Origin: Flavobacteriales bacterium
GTDB taxonomy: Bacteria; Bacteroidota; Bacteroidia; Flavobacteriales; TMED113
DNA: 48,246 bases
NCBI GenBank assembly: GCA_002718035.1
Contig: PBCX01000016.1
Coordinates: 1-48,246 of the forward strand
Direction: 5' to 3'
Positions 7,635 through 18,073 of this stretch are shown in pieces. The notes under the pieces were generated by a model. That model was given only the letters and a program-made list of their open reading frames with translations. It was not told the origin of the DNA and did not search any database. Each line of letters starts with the position of its first letter. The first letter of the stretch is position 1. A program made the position numbers and the translations under genes.

Positions 7635-9881
7635 ATGAAAATAAAATTACTACTAATTGCAATTATGACAACAAGTTTTGGCTGGAGTCAATGTAATATT
7701 AATGATGCAACGGATTGTGTTTGTAAAGATTCTAACGAAATTGACTGCGACTTACTCCCAGATATACAGGCCTCATGGTACGGAATTTTAACCTATTCAA
7801 ACGGACCGAGTGAATATCCTCAGGAGGGGGCCGGTGAAAATAACGGTAGATTGCGTATTAGTGTATCAACGCCAAATACAGGATATGGACCACTAACTGT
7901 AAGAGGAGTTGATGATAATGGTTACGCATATTTTGTGTGCGATAATGATACAATTGCTGTACAAACCGGAGGTTCAATCGGAGGATATTACTGCGATGAT
8001 TCAGATGAGCCAGCGAAGCATCTCGCCATCCAGAGAATATACCATAGAAATGCTGACGGAAGTATGGGTTACTGGGACAGATTTGCTGGAACAATGACAT
8101 ACCACCCAACACACGGCCACATGCATTCAGATGAATGGGGTGTTTTCACACTAAGAAAACAAGATCCCAACGATCCAAATCCTTTAAATTGGCCTATAGT
8201 AAGTAATGGAGCAAAAATGGGATTTTGCCTGATGGATTACAATGATTGTGGTGACGATGCAGCATACGGTCATTGTAGAGATGAAAACAGATACAGTGAT
8301 CAATATTTAGAAGACTATCCCGAAATCGCTGAGCAGGGTTTTGATGGTGGAAATATTTTAACAGAAAATAGTCAGTTTCCTAATAATGGGCTTGGTGGTC
8401 AAAACTATGGATGTAGTGTAATAGAGCAAGGAATTACTGTAGGTTGGACAGATATATATAGTGAGTATCTAGATGATCAATGGATTGATATAGACCCTAG
8501 TTTATGTAATGGTGAATATTGGATAGTAGGTGAAATTGATAGAAACAACTTTTATTTAGAATCAAATAAAGAAAATAATTGGACAGCTGTTCCTATTACA
8601 CTTACTCAACAATTAGATTCACAAAATTTTGAAGTTGAGGTAATTCCAAGTTCAACACCAATTTTGTGTGAGGGCGAAACAATTACATTAACATCATCTG
8701 TTGAAAATTCAACTATGGAATACCTTTGGTCAAACGGCATGACAACTTCTAGTATTGTAGTTAATGAACCTGGAACTTATTACGTAGAAGTAACAAGTGA
8801 GTGCGGCAGCAACACTTCTGAAGCTATTGAAGTAACAACAACAGCTGTACTCTCACCAGATTCTGATAATGTAACGGTTGAAGAAGGTGAAAGCGCAATA
8901 TTAAATGCAACTGGGTCAGGAAATATTTTCTGGATTGATAATAATGGAGAATTAGTTGGAACAGGTGAAAACTTTACTACACCTGAGTTGTATGAAGATA
9001 CTTCCTACTTTATTTACCAAGAACAAGAAATAATTCCTGCGCCTGAGTATCTTAATACTGGAGAAGCTGATCATTTATGCGATGGAGGAGGAAGCTGTGA
9101 TTATAGTGGAAATATATACAATGGTGGACTAAGGTTTGAAGCAATTAATGATTTTACCCTTAATTCAGTAAAAGTTTATGCTGGCTTAGCGGGCACAAGA
9201 ACATTTGAGCTTAGAAATACTTCTTTAGATATAATATTTGAATCGACTACTTTAAATATTCCCGAAAGTGAAGATAACGGTTTTGAAGTTATTCTTGACT
9301 GGCTTGTCCCAGCTGGTGAATATATAATAACAACAAATTCAGATTTAAATAATCAAAACTTTGATGGAAACAATCCCCTTTTAAAAAGAACTACAGGTGG
9401 CTTAGCTTCTTTCCCACATACAATTGACGACATTGTTAATATTTCTGAAGGATACTATAACAATGAAGGGGATAATATTAATGGCGCTGGATTTAGCACG
9501 TCATACTATTATTATTTTTATGACTGGAAAATAAATAATGATTGGGGAATTGGAGAAGTTTCATGTATTAGTGAACAAACTGAAGTTGAAGTTTTTGTTA
9601 ATATTAATAATACCAATATTATTGAAGAAAATAGTATTGACTTTTCAATATTTCCAAATCCGGCAAGTAAACAATTAAGTTTGAAGCCTGAATCTAATTT
9701 CAACGAAGAGGAATCAATATTTATTTTAAATGAAGTTGGGGAAGAAATTGAAAAATTTAATATAGAAAAATTTACAAACGAATTAAAATTTGATATTGAA
9801 AAATATAGTAGTGGTTTATACTTCGTAAAGATTGAATCACTGAAGGGATCAATGACAAAGCCAATTATGTTTAATAAGTAA
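7635..9881 (+). CDS. T9SS-exported lysyl-oxidase-fold protein with Ig-like domains
   Basis: A 748-residue protein with a signal peptide ending near residue 19. Residues 40-325 resemble the lysyl oxidase family (PF01186): the histidine cluster YHPTHGHMHSDEW (H157, H160, H162, H164), then IEQGITVGWTDIYSEYLDDQ (263-282) and GEYWIVGEIDRNNFYLES with the following KENN. The domain has many cysteines. Next come two short Ig/PKD-like modules (about 335-403 and 405-465), then a module around residues 470-632 that I do not recognise. The final ~80 residues (IFPNPASKQLSL to the C-terminus) are a type A T9SS sorting tail. A strong intrinsic terminator follows the stop. Copper-dependent oxidase activity is plausible but not proven. 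Confidence 0.85.
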   Translation: MKIKLLLIAIMTTSFGWSQCNINDATDCVCKDSNEIDCDLLPDIQASWYGILTYSNGPSEYPQEGAGENNGRLRISVSTPNTGYGPLTVRGVDDNGYAYFVCDNDTIAVQTGGSIGGYYCDDSDEPAKHLAIQRIYHRNADGSMGYWDRFAGTMTYHPTHGHMHSDEWGVFTLRKQDPNDPNPLNWPIVSNGAKMGFCLMDYNDCGDDAAYGHCRDENRYSDQYLEDYPEIAEQGFDGGNILTENSQFPNNGLGGQNYGCSVIEQGITVGWTDIYSEYLDDQWIDIDPSLCNGEYWIVGEIDRNNFYLESNKENNWTAVPITLTQQLDSQNFEVEVIPSSTPILCEGETITLTSSVENSTMEYLWSNGMTTSSIVVNEPGTYYVEVTSECGSNTSEAIEVTTTAVLSPDSDNVTVEEGESAILNATGSGNIFWIDNNGELVGTGENFTTPELYEDTSYFIYQEQEIIPAPEYLNTGEADHLCDGGGSCDYSGNIYNGGLRFEAINDFTLNSVKVYAGLAGTRTFELRNTSLDIIFESTTLNIPESEDNGFEVILDWLVPAGEYIITTNSDLNNQNFDGNNPLLKRTTGGLASFPHTIDDIVNISEGYYNNEGDNINGAGFSTSYYYYFYDWKINNDWGIGEVSCISEQTEVEVFVNINNTNIIEENSIDFSIFPNPASKQLSLKPESNFNEEESIFILNEVGEEIEKFNIEKFTNELKFDIEKYSSGLYFVKIESLKGSMTKPIMFNK

Positions 9882-9884
9882 ATT

Positions 9885-9913
9885 AAAAGCCCTCTTTTAA
9901 GAGGGCTTTTTTA
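9885..9913 (+). terminator. Intrinsic terminator after the lysyl-oxidase-like gene
   Basis: Stem AGCCCTC (9888-9894) pairs with GAGGGCT (9901-9907) around a six-base loop, flanked by AAA on the left and TTTTTT on the right. It sits four bases after the stop codon and 8 bases before the next ATG, so the next gene needs its own promoter or read-through. Confidence 0.9.
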
Positions 9914-9920
9914 TTTAATT

Positions 9921-11204
9921 ATGTTTCTATTAATCATTTTATTTATTTCAATCCAGACATTTAGCCAATCAGGCTGGACAAATTTTAATACTGACAATTC
10001 TCAAATTCCCTATAATCAAGTGAATTCTATTGAATTTGGTAATTCACCAAATTCAAGCAATAATATTTTTATTGGAACGAATTACGGACTTGGTATTTTA
10101 GAACTAGATGATTTTAATCTACCTAATAATTCATGGATTTCAATATATGAATCGGACACACAATATGGACTCATGGGTAATGAAATTATTAATATACAAA
10201 AAGGTATTAATGACGAAATGTGGATATGTACAACAGAGGGCATATCAATACTAGATTTTGAATATTCACAAGGTGAAATAATTAATCAACAATGGTCATA
10301 CATAAACTCAAATAACTCCGAAATTCAGAGTGATATGGTAAAATCCATCTTATTTGAAGAAAATAATAAAACTTGGATTGGATCAACTGGAGGGTTAGCA
10401 CTAAAGGAGAATGAAAACTGGGAAACTTATTCTTTTGAAACTCAAGGTATTTATTCTAATAATATTAAAAGAATAATTAAAAATTATTTAACAAACGATA
10501 TTTATATTGGCACTTTAAATGGAGGTTTTCAATTATATAACAACAGTACTTTTGAATCATATAATAACACAAACTCTGGATTAATTGATAATACGATTAA
10601 CGATTTTGTTTTTGATAATAATAATAATTTGATTATTACTAGCCCTTATGGGGGGCTTGAAGTACTAACAAATAGTGGAAATTGGTTAACTCTAAATACA
10701 GGTACCTATCCTAACCTACCCTTCTATATAAATAGTCTAAATAATGTCATAGTAGATAATAATAATAACTTGTGGATCAGCACAGTAGAAAATGGGCTAA
10801 TTCAATATTCAGACGACAACTGGATATTTTACAACGAAGAAAATTCTGGCTTAACTGATAATAAGATTAATTGTTTAAAGTATGATTCTTTATATAATAG
10901 ATTATGGATCGGAACCGAAACTAAGGGATTGACAATACTAGACTTAAATTTTATATCTAATTCATCTACAAATCAAAAAATTAGAAAATTTAAACCATAC
11001 TTTACAAAAAATAATTTAATATTAAATAACAGCGAAATTGGAATTTGCAGAATTTATAATAGAATTGGGGAATTAATACATATTGAAAGAGTCACTGAAA
11101 AGAATACAACAATACACTTGCAAAATTTATATCCTGAAATTTACATTATTCAGCTTGTAACAATGGACAAAATTTTTACCAAAAGGTTAATTCGCACCAT
11201 ATAG
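9921..11204 (+). CDS. T9SS-exported Reg_prop beta-propeller protein
   Basis: A 427-residue protein with a signal peptide (MFLLIILFISIQTFSQ). The body contains repeats of the two-component-regulator propeller type: IFIGTNYGLGIL, MWICTTEGISIL, TWIGSTGGLAL, DIYIGTLNGGFQLY, LWISTVENGLIQY and LWIGTETKGLTIL, each with the W/Y-I-G-T...G-L signature, about 40-60 residues apart. After this propeller a type A T9SS-like tail follows (CRIYNRIGELIHIERV, then IYIIQLVTMDKIFTKRLI). No kinase or DNA-binding domain is present, so it is a surface or secreted propeller and not a hybrid sensor. Function unknown. Confidence 0.85.
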   Translation: MFLLIILFISIQTFSQSGWTNFNTDNSQIPYNQVNSIEFGNSPNSSNNIFIGTNYGLGILELDDFNLPNNSWISIYESDTQYGLMGNEIINIQKGINDEMWICTTEGISILDFEYSQGEIINQQWSYINSNNSEIQSDMVKSILFEENNKTWIGSTGGLALKENENWETYSFETQGIYSNNIKRIIKNYLTNDIYIGTLNGGFQLYNNSTFESYNNTNSGLIDNTINDFVFDNNNNLIITSPYGGLEVLTNSGNWLTLNTGTYPNLPFYINSLNNVIVDNNNNLWISTVENGLIQYSDDNWIFYNEENSGLTDNKINCLKYDSLYNRLWIGTETKGLTILDLNFISNSSTNQKIRKFKPYFTKNNLILNNSEIGICRIYNRIGELIHIERVTEKNTTIHLQNLYPEIYIIQLVTMDKIFTKRLIRTI

Positions 11205-11236
11205 AAATAATATGAATTTAAATAATTAATAAAAAT

Positions 11237-11563
11237 TTAATCCTCTCTCATAGATTGAGGAACATAATCCTTTTTTATTTCTTCTTTATTAAAATCTATT
11301 CTTAGACTTTGAGGGGTGTAGCCTGAATTATCTTGAGTTAAAATTATATCCTTTTTTTTAGATCTCTTCCTATTAATTTTGTTTACTTTAATATCCCTTG
11401 GAGAATTCTTTTCCTCTAATTCCTTATTAATATTTTCAATTCCCGGCTCAACTACAACTTCAACTTCAACTTTACTATTACTAAAAAACCACATTAGAAA
11501 ACCTGCAATACACAAAATAATAAATAATCTTTTTGGACTCATAGTTGATTTTTGATCTGACAT
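11237..11563 (-). CDS. Small single-pass membrane protein with C-terminal PQSxR repeats (paralog of 28909-29250)
   Basis: A 108-residue protein: short basic N-terminus, one membrane segment (LFIILCIAGFLMWFF, residues 13-27), an acidic then basic linker, and two copies of a short motif near the end: YTPQSLRIDF, and the terminal KKDYVPQSMRED. The protein at 28909-29250 has the same order and nearly the same last residues (EEIKKDY-PQS-RED). I do not recognise a named family. The tail is predicted cytoplasmic or periplasmic depending on topology, which the sequence does not settle. It converges with the propeller gene. Confidence 0.75.
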   Translation of the reverse strand: MSDQKSTMSPKRLFIILCIAGFLMWFFSNSKVEVEVVVEPGIENINKELEEKNSPRDIKVNKINRKRSKKKDIILTQDNSGYTPQSLRIDFNKEEIKKDYVPQSMRED

Positions 11564-11616
11564 AATTTAAAATTTAGTTACTTTATAAATGTAAATAATT
11601 TTTGTCAGGACTAAAG

Positions 11617-11889
11617 CTAATCATAAAATAAAATTTGTATTACTTGAGGAACAGATTTTTTTTCAATAAAATAAAAACTGTGTTTTCCTTTCTTATTTAA
11701 ATTAATTATGCTTTTACTTTTTAAAATCCCTAAATGTAGGGATATAACAGGTTGAGAAATTTTAAGTAATTGTTGTAAATGTGTTACTGAAAGTGTTTGG
11801 TGCTCATAAATTAAACGAATAATCTTTAGCCTAACAGGGTGACCTAATGATTTAAATATATCTGCAATATATTTTTCTTTATGACTCAT
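11617..11889 (-). CDS. ArsR-family winged-helix transcription regulator
   Basis: A 90-residue protein that is almost entirely one ArsR-type winged helix: FKSLGHPVRLKIIRLIYEH (helices 1-2), then LSVTHLQQLLKISQPVISLH (helix-turn-helix with recognition helix SQPVISLHL) and a wing KGKHSFYFI. It has no cysteine pair of the metal-sensing ELCVC type, so it is probably not a metal sensor. The ATG at 11889 is chosen: its first base is the last base of the sigma-54 gene's TGA stop (TGATG), which implies translational coupling. A TTG three bases earlier is also in frame. Its targets are unknown. Confidence 0.88.
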   Translation of the reverse strand: MSHKEKYIADIFKSLGHPVRLKIIRLIYEHQTLSVTHLQQLLKISQPVISLHLGILKSKSIINLNKKGKHSFYFIEKKSVPQVIQILFYD

Positions 11890-13343
11890 CAATTAGTTAA
11901 TTTCTTTCTTAATCTTGCCACTGGAAAATTCATTTGCTCTCTATATTTCGCAACAGTTCTTCTTGCAATATTATAACCTTTGACTTTTAATTTTTCTGTT
12001 ATACTTTGATCGTTAACAGGTTTTTCCGAATTTTCATTAGTAATTATTTCTTTTATAATATTTTTAATTTCTTTTACTGAAATACTTTCTCCATCTTTTT
12101 TTGTCATGGACTCAGAAAAAAAATGTTTAAGTGAAAAAACACCAAATAATGTGTCAACATATTTACTATTTATAACTCTTGAGACAGTTGAAATATCCAT
12201 ATTTATTTCACTAGCTATGTCTTTTAAAATCATCGGTTTTAAATCTTTTTCATCACCTGAAATAAAATAATTTTTCTGTTTTTTTATAATTGAAGACATC
12301 GTTAAAATTAATGTCTTTTGTCTTTGATGAATAGCATTTATAAACCATCTAGCAGAATCTAACTTTTGTTTAGCAAATAACAATGCTTGTTGTTGTTCTT
12401 TGCCAATTTTTCCTTTCTTCTCTTTATTAAGATGCAATAAGTTTTGAAATTCTTTACTCACCTTTAACATAGGCGCATTTCGTGAGTTTAAGGTAAAATC
12501 AATTTTATCATCATCATCAACATGAACTGTAAAATCCGGTATGATACTTTGAATATGACTGCTAGAATTGATACCTACGGCAGGTTTGGGATTCAATTTT
12601 TCAATTTCTGATATCGCAGATTTTAAATCTTCTTTATTTATATTCAACTTATGACACAACTTTTCATAATGTTTATTAACAAAGTATTCAAAACATTCGG
12701 TTAAAACTGTGATTGCTAAACTTATTTCCTCTTTTTTTTCTTTTCTTTTTAACTGAAGAATTAATGACTCTTTCAAATCTCGACCACCTGTACCTGGCGG
12801 ATCAAATGATTGAATAATGTTTAAGACCTCTAGTACTTCTTTAACTGAACAAACTAAATTTTTAGAAAAAATAAGATCTTCTGAAATTTCTTGAACATCT
12901 CTTTTTAAATAACCATCATCATTAATACAACCAATTATATATTCACCTATTTCATATGACTTTTCGTCAATTTTATGCTCTCTTAATTGATCCATAAGAA
13001 TCTCAATTAAATTTTTTCCAGTTGTTAGAAAATAATTTTGTTCTTCATCACTAGTTGAATTTTGTGAATATAATTTATAGTTTGGTATCTCATCATCACT
13101 CATATATTGATCTAAATTCATGTCTTTATCTTGGAAGTCTAGTTCATTTATATCATCATCCTCGAAAGAATCACGCTCCTCAATATCATTAATTTTCGCA
13201 TCTTCTAAAGCAGGATTCTCGCTTAGTTCTTCTTCAACACGATTTTCTAGCTCAACTGTAGATAGTTGAATTAATTTCATCAGTTTAATTTGTTGAGGTG
13301 ATAATTTTTGAAGTAACTTTTGTTGTAATGATTGTTTTGACAT
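11889..13343 (-). CDS. rpoN: RNA polymerase sigma-54 factor
   Basis: A 484-residue sigma-54 protein. Region I is glutamine- and leucine-rich (QSLQQKLLQKLSPQQIKLMK, then IQLSTVELE and EEELSENPALE). An acidic region II follows. The core-binding domain contains FDPPGTGGRDLKESLILQ. The DNA-binding domain has the helix-turn-helix part (MILKDIASEINMDISTVSRV) and ends with the diagnostic RpoN box ARRTVAKYRE. It directs transcription from -24/-12 promoters with activator ATPases. It starts one base after the asnS stop. I found no convincing -24/-12 sites in the window. Confidence 0.97.
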   Translation of the reverse strand: MSKQSLQQKLLQKLSPQQIKLMKLIQLSTVELENRVEEELSENPALEDAKINDIEERDSFEDDDINELDFQDKDMNLDQYMSDDEIPNYKLYSQNSTSDEEQNYFLTTGKNLIEILMDQLREHKIDEKSYEIGEYIIGCINDDGYLKRDVQEISEDLIFSKNLVCSVKEVLEVLNIIQSFDPPGTGGRDLKESLILQLKRKEKKEEISLAITVLTECFEYFVNKHYEKLCHKLNINKEDLKSAISEIEKLNPKPAVGINSSSHIQSIIPDFTVHVDDDDKIDFTLNSRNAPMLKVSKEFQNLLHLNKEKKGKIGKEQQQALLFAKQKLDSARWFINAIHQRQKTLILTMSSIIKKQKNYFISGDEKDLKPMILKDIASEINMDISTVSRVINSKYVDTLFGVFSLKHFFSESMTKKDGESISVKEIKNIIKEIITNENSEKPVNDQSITEKLKVKGYNIARRTVAKYREQMNFPVARLRKKLTN

Positions 13344-13344
13344 G

Positions 13345-14748
13345 CTAAAATTCTATGTTTTTAGGAGTTCTAGCAAAAGGAATAACGTCTCTAATGTTAT
13401 TCATTCCTGTAATAAATTGAACTAATCTTTCTAAACCTAAACCAAATCCACCATGGGGAACAGTACCAAATTTTCTTGTATCTAAATACCACCACAACTC
13501 ATCTTTAGAAATATTCATGCCATTCATTCTTTTTATTAAGTGATCTAATCGCTCTTCCCTTTGAGACCCGCCTACAACTTCTCCAATACCAGGCATTAAA
13601 ATATCCATAGCAGCTACAGTCTTATTATCATCATTCATTCTCATATAAAAAGCCTTTATTTCTTTAGGGTAATTAATTATTACAACAGGTTTTTTAAATT
13701 TCTTTTCAACTAAATACTTTTCATGTTCAGATTGCAAATCAACCCCCCAATCGTTAACCGGAAATTTAAACTTTCCTTTTTTATTATGCTTTGATTTCTT
13801 TAGTATTTCAATTGCATCACTGTATTCAATTATTTCGAAATCTTGATTTATAATATTGTTTAATTTTTCTAATAAGTTAAATTCATCCCTAGCTTCTTTT
13901 TTTAATTTTAACTGCTCTTTTATAGCTCTATCATTCAAAAAAATTAAATCTGACTTATAATTTTCTAAAACGTAGTTAATTATGTATTTAATCATTTCAA
14001 CTGCTAATTTTATAACATCATCAAGATCTGCAAAGGAAATTTCCGGCTCAATCATCCAAAATTCAGCAAGATGTCTTGATGTGTTAGAATTTTCTGCTCT
14101 AAATGTTGGGCCAAATGTATAAACCTTACCTAGGCCTAATGCACCTAACTCTGCCTCCAATTGACCAGAAACGGTTAAATATGTCTCTTTTCCAAAAAAA
14201 TCATTAGAATAATTTTTTTCTCCAGGTTTTAAATTAGTGACTCTAAACATTTCACCAGCACCTTCAGCATCTGAAGTAGTAATTAATGGCGTGTTTAAAT
14301 AATAAAAATTTCTTTCATTAAAAAATTTATGAACTGCAAAACTAATCGCATGCCTTATACGAAAAACTGAACTAAATGTTGTAGTTCTAAATCTCAAATG
14401 ACTATTTTCTCTTAAAAACTCTAAAGTATGAGCTTTAGGTTGTATAGGGTAAGATTCTGGGTTAGCCGAACCGATAAGTTCAATTTCATCTGCAATTAGT
14501 TCATATTTTTGACCACTTCCTTTTGACTCTTTGAGTTTTCCTGTAACCCTAACACTTGATCCTGTATTTATATTTTTTAAATCTTTTTCTAGTTCAGAAA
14601 CAACCTGAATATTTTCGAAACATGAGCCATCATTTACTGCTAAAAAAGTAATTTGTTTATTTCCTCTTTTTGACCTTACCCATCCGAAAATTGTATAAAC
14701 ACTATCTACATTGCCTAACTTAATTAAGTTTTGTACAGAAAATTTCAT
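13345..14748 (-). CDS. asnS: Asparaginyl-tRNA synthetase
   Basis: A 467-residue class II aminoacyl-tRNA synthetase that charges tRNA-Asn. An OB-fold anticodon-binding domain occupies residues 1-105 (FGWVRSKRGNKQITFLAVND). The catalytic core shows motif 2 (FGPTFRAENSNTSRHLAEFW) and motif 3 (GGFGLGLERLVQFITGM), and also SGQLEAELGALGLGKVYTF. The phrase AEFWMIEPEISF with a glutamate after W favours Asn over Asp. It leads a likely operon asnS-rpoN-arsR and is divergent from dxs. Confidence 0.97.
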   Translation of the reverse strand: MKFSVQNLIKLGNVDSVYTIFGWVRSKRGNKQITFLAVNDGSCFENIQVVSELEKDLKNINTGSSVRVTGKLKESKGSGQKYELIADEIELIGSANPESYPIQPKAHTLEFLRENSHLRFRTTTFSSVFRIRHAISFAVHKFFNERNFYYLNTPLITTSDAEGAGEMFRVTNLKPGEKNYSNDFFGKETYLTVSGQLEAELGALGLGKVYTFGPTFRAENSNTSRHLAEFWMIEPEISFADLDDVIKLAVEMIKYIINYVLENYKSDLIFLNDRAIKEQLKLKKEARDEFNLLEKLNNIINQDFEIIEYSDAIEILKKSKHNKKGKFKFPVNDWGVDLQSEHEKYLVEKKFKKPVVIINYPKEIKAFYMRMNDDNKTVAAMDILMPGIGEVVGGSQREERLDHLIKRMNGMNISKDELWWYLDTRKFGTVPHGGFGLGLERLVQFITGMNNIRDVIPFARTPKNIEF

Positions 14749-14771
14749 TTATATAATTATTTATTTTATAA

Positions 14772-14779
14772 CAAATTTA
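14772..14779 (-). promoter_or_regulatory. Predicted -7 box TAAATTTG for asnS
   Basis: The minus strand reads TAAATTTG, 23 bases before the asnS ATG, in the 95-base divergent region shared with dxs. This gives a leader of roughly 15-20 bases. No clear -33 TTTG. Confidence 0.5.
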
Positions 14780-14814
14780 ATTTATTAAATGAAAGTTTTA
14801 TGATTTAATAATTC

Positions 14815-14822
14815 TATTTTTG
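14815..14822 (+). promoter_or_regulatory. Predicted -7 box TATTTTTG for dxs
   Basis: TATTTTTG matches TAnnTTTG and ends 21 bases before the ATG at 14844. It argues that the in-frame TTG at 14820, which lies inside the box, is not the start. Confidence 0.5.
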
Positions 14823-14843
14823 CATATTAATTTATTAATAAAT

Positions 14844-16739
14844 ATGAAGGGAATTCTTTCTAAAATAAATGATCCAAAAGATTTAAGAAAATTAACCAAA
14901 AAAGAATTGGTAGTTTTATCGGAAGAATTACGACAATTTATTATTGATATTGTCTCTGTTAATGGGGGTCATTTCGGAGCTAGTTTAGGAGTTGTAGAAT
15001 TAACAGTTGCCTTGCATTATGTGTTTAACACACCCAAAGATCTATTGGTTTGGGATGTGGGTCATCAAGCATATGGACATAAAATATTAACAGGAAGAAA
15101 AAATATATTCCATACTAATAGAAAATGGAAAGGTATTAGTGGATTTCCAAAAAGAAAAGAAAGTAAATATGATACATTTGGTGTCGGTCATTCTTCTACA
15201 TCAATAAGTGCCGCGTTGGGTATGTCAATCGCTTCCAAAATTTTAAAAAGAAACAAAAATCATATTGCAGTAATTGGAGATGGAGCCATGACTGCTGGCT
15301 TAGCATTTGAAGGTCTAAACCACGCAGGTATTGAAAACTCGAATCTTTTAGTAGTACTAAATGATAACTGCATGTCTATTGACCCAAATGTAGGAGCTTT
15401 AAAGGACTATTTGCTGAAAATTAGTACTTCAAAAGTTTATAATGAAACAAAAAATGAAATTTGGTCTCTTTTAGGAAAACTTAGTAAATTTGGATCTAGC
15501 GCAAAAGAAATTGTAAAAAGAACTGAAAAAGCATTAAAAAGCAGTCTTTTAAAAAATAGTAATTTTTTTGAGTCTTTAAACTTTAGATATTTCGGACCTG
15601 TTGATGGTCATAATATTGAAAAATTAGTTGAAACTTTTGAAAAATTAAAATCCATCCCAGGGCCTAAAATTCTTCACTGCATCACCACTAAAGGAAAGGG
15701 TTATAAAATCGCGGAAAACAACCAAACAAAATGGCATGCGCCAGGAATCTTCGATAAAGATACTGGTATTATTAATTCTTCCAAAAAGATTGATGAACCT
15801 AAAAAATATCAGGATGTTTTTGGTAAAACAATTATTGAGCTAGCAAAAAAGAATAAAAAGATTGTTGGTATAACACCAGCAATGCCATCAGGATCATCTC
15901 TTAAATTTATGATGGAAAAAATACCCAAAAGAGCGTTTGATGTAGCAATAGCTGAACAACATGCAGTTACCTTTTCGGCAGGATTATCAACTGAGGGAAT
16001 TATTCCTTTTTGTAATATTTATTCCACTTTTCTTCAAAGAGCATATGATCAAGTTATCCATGATGTGGCTATACAAAATCTTCATGTGGTTTTTTGTATT
16101 GATAGGGGAGGTTTAGTTGGTGCAGACGGAGAGACTCATCAGGGAGTTTTTGATATTGCTTACCTTCGTTGCATACCCAATTTAATAGTTTCTTCACCTA
16201 TCGATGAAGAAGAATTGAGAAATTTAATGTTTACCGCTCAAAGTAAAAAACATGGTCCTTTCTGTATAAGATATCCTAGAGGTAAAGGTGTTATGAAAAA
16301 TACCAATACACCATTTAAAAAAATAAACATCGGAACTGGAGTTGAATTACTAAATGGTAAAACTATAGCCTGTATTTCATTTGGTCCTATTGGAAATGAT
16401 GTTTTTAATATCGCTAAAAAGCTAAAAGAAGAAAATATTAAAATTGGACATTATAATTTAAGATTTGTAAAACCAATTGATGAAAAGTTATTACACAAAA
16501 TTTTCAAATCTTATGATTGTATAATAACAATTGAAGATGGTTGTATTCTAGGTGGAATGGGGTCGGCTATATTAGAATTTGCGGCTCGTAATAATTACCT
16601 AAAAAAAATAATTAATCTTGGAATTCCAGATAAATTTATACAACACGGCGCACCTGATAAACAAAGAAAAGAATGTGGAATCGACTCAGAAAATATAACA
16701 AAAGTAATTATTGAAAATTTTAAAAAATTTAATACTTAA
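14844..16739 (+). CDS. dxs: 1-deoxy-D-xylulose-5-phosphate synthase
   Basis: A 631-residue thiamine-diphosphate enzyme that joins pyruvate and glyceraldehyde 3-phosphate to make DXP, the first step of the MEP isoprenoid pathway. Visible motifs: [36 protein letters not shown], the ThDP motif [18 protein letters not shown] with NDNCMSI, then [12 protein letters not shown] and [19 protein letters not shown] in the transketolase-like half, and the C-terminal domain ([13 protein letters not shown]). The ATG at 14844 is chosen over TTG 14820 because of the promoter box. Its end overlaps accC, which is convergent, by 11 bases. Confidence 0.97.
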   Translation: MKGILSKINDPKDLRKLTKKELVVLSEELRQFIIDIVSVNGGHFGASLGVVELTVALHYVFNTPKDLLVWDVGHQAYGHKILTGRKNIFHTNRKWKGISGFPKRKESKYDTFGVGHSSTSISAALGMSIASKILKRNKNHIAVIGDGAMTAGLAFEGLNHAGIENSNLLVVLNDNCMSIDPNVGALKDYLLKISTSKVYNETKNEIWSLLGKLSKFGSSAKEIVKRTEKALKSSLLKNSNFFESLNFRYFGPVDGHNIEKLVETFEKLKSIPGPKILHCITTKGKGYKIAENNQTKWHAPGIFDKDTGIINSSKKIDEPKKYQDVFGKTIIELAKKNKKIVGITPAMPSGSSLKFMMEKIPKRAFDVAIAEQHAVTFSAGLSTEGIIPFCNIYSTFLQRAYDQVIHDVAIQNLHVVFCIDRGGLVGADGETHQGVFDIAYLRCIPNLIVSSPIDEEELRNLMFTAQSKKHGPFCIRYPRGKGVMKNTNTPFKKINIGTGVELLNGKTIACISFGPIGNDVFNIAKKLKEENIKIGHYNLRFVKPIDEKLLHKIFKSYDCIITIEDGCILGGMGSAILEFAARNNYLKKIINLGIPDKFIQHGAPDKQRKECGIDSENITKVIIENFKKFNT

Positions 16740-18063
16740 AATCCTCTAAAAATTTTGTTGTATAATTTCCTTTACAAAAATCCTTATCATTCATCAGTTT
16801 TAAGTGAAAAGGAATAGTAGTTTTAATGCCTTCTATTACAAATTCATCTAAAGCTCTTTTCATTTTATGAATTGCCTCTTCTCTTGTTTGAGCAACTGTA
16901 ATTAACTTAGCAATCATGGAGTCATAAAACGGAGATATTGTATATCCACTATATACATGTGTATCTGTTCTTATACCGTGTCCGCCTGGGACATGGAAAT
17001 TAGTAATTTTACCTGGAGATGGCATAAAATCTTTTTTTGGATCCTCAGCATTTATTCTACATTCAATGGCATGTAACTCTGGTTCATAATTTTTTCCAGA
17101 GACACTAATACCCGCAGCCACTTTTATTTGTTCTCTTATAAGATCATAATTGATAACCTCTTCAGTTACTGGATGCTCCACTTGAATTCTTGTATTCATT
17201 TCCATGAAATAAAAGTTTCTGTCCTTATCAACTAAGAATTCTACTGTACCAACTCCCTCATACTTGACAGCTTTTGCTGCTAAAATAGCAGCTTCGCCCA
17301 TTTTTTTTCTTAATTCAGGGGTCATAAAAGGAGAAGGTGATTCTTCTACTAATTTTTGATGCCTTCTTTGTATAGAGCAATCGCGTTCTGATAAATGACA
17401 AACTCTTCCTCTTGAGTCACCGATTATTTGTATTTCAATATGTCTTGGATCAACAACAAATCTTTCCATATACATACTATCATTACCAAAAGATGCGTTA
17501 GCTTCACTTTTTGCACTATCCCATGCATTTGTTAGTTCTGACTCTTTGTATACAGCTCTCATTCCCTTACCCCCACCACCAGCAGTTGCTTTTAACATCA
17601 CAGGATATCCAATTTTTTTTGCAATTTTTTTAGCACTACTTATATCATTAATTATACCATCTGAGCCTGGAATTACAGGGACTCCTGCTTTTTTCATGGT
17701 TTCTATAGCCTTAGCCTTATCTCCCATTTGATTAATCATAACAGGATCGGCGCCAATAAACTTAATATTATTTTCAGTACATATTTTAGAAAATTGAGCA
17801 TTTTCTGATAAAAAACCATACCCTGGGTGAATTGCATCTGAATTTGTTATTTCAGCAGCAGAAATAATATTAGGTATAGATAAATATGACTGGTTACTAC
17901 TTGCAGGGCCAATACAAACAGCTTCATCTGCAAAACTAACAGGTAAACTTTCTTTATCAGCTTTTGAGTAAACAGCAACAGTTTTAATTCCCATTTCCTT
18001 ACAAGTTCTAATAACTCTAAGAGCAATTTCACCTCTATTTGCAATTAAAATTTTTTTAAACAT
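16729..18063 (-). CDS. accC: Acetyl-CoA carboxylase, biotin carboxylase subunit
   Basis: A 444-residue ATP-grasp enzyme that carboxylates biotin on AccB using ATP and bicarbonate. It begins [20 protein letters not shown] and has [16 protein letters not shown], the glycine-rich ATP loop [49 protein letters not shown] and [16 protein letters not shown]. The in-frame frame extends upstream to 18114 into accB, but the ATG at 18063 places the conserved start correctly and leaves 10 bases after the accB stop. Operon with accB. Confidence 0.97.
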   Translation of the reverse strand: MFKKILIANRGEIALRVIRTCKEMGIKTVAVYSKADKESLPVSFADEAVCIGPASSNQSYLSIPNIISAAEITNSDAIHPGYGFLSENAQFSKICTENNIKFIGADPVMINQMGDKAKAIETMKKAGVPVIPGSDGIINDISSAKKIAKKIGYPVMLKATAGGGGKGMRAVYKESELTNAWDSAKSEANASFGNDSMYMERFVVDPRHIEIQIIGDSRGRVCHLSERDCSIQRRHQKLVEESPSPFMTPELRKKMGEAAILAAKAVKYEGVGTVEFLVDKDRNFYFMEMNTRIQVEHPVTEEVINYDLIREQIKVAAGISVSGKNYEPELHAIECRINAEDPKKDFMPSPGKITNFHVPGGHGIRTDTHVYSGYTISPFYDSMIAKLITVAQTREEAIHKMKRALDEFVIEGIKTTIPFHLKLMNDKDFCKGNYTTKFLEDFKY

Positions 18064-18073
18064 TTTTAAAATA

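Noticed and set aside
11889-14748. Sigma-54 (-24/-12) promoters
   Set aside because: rpoN is present, but I saw no TGGCAC-N5-TTGC-like sites upstream of any gene here.
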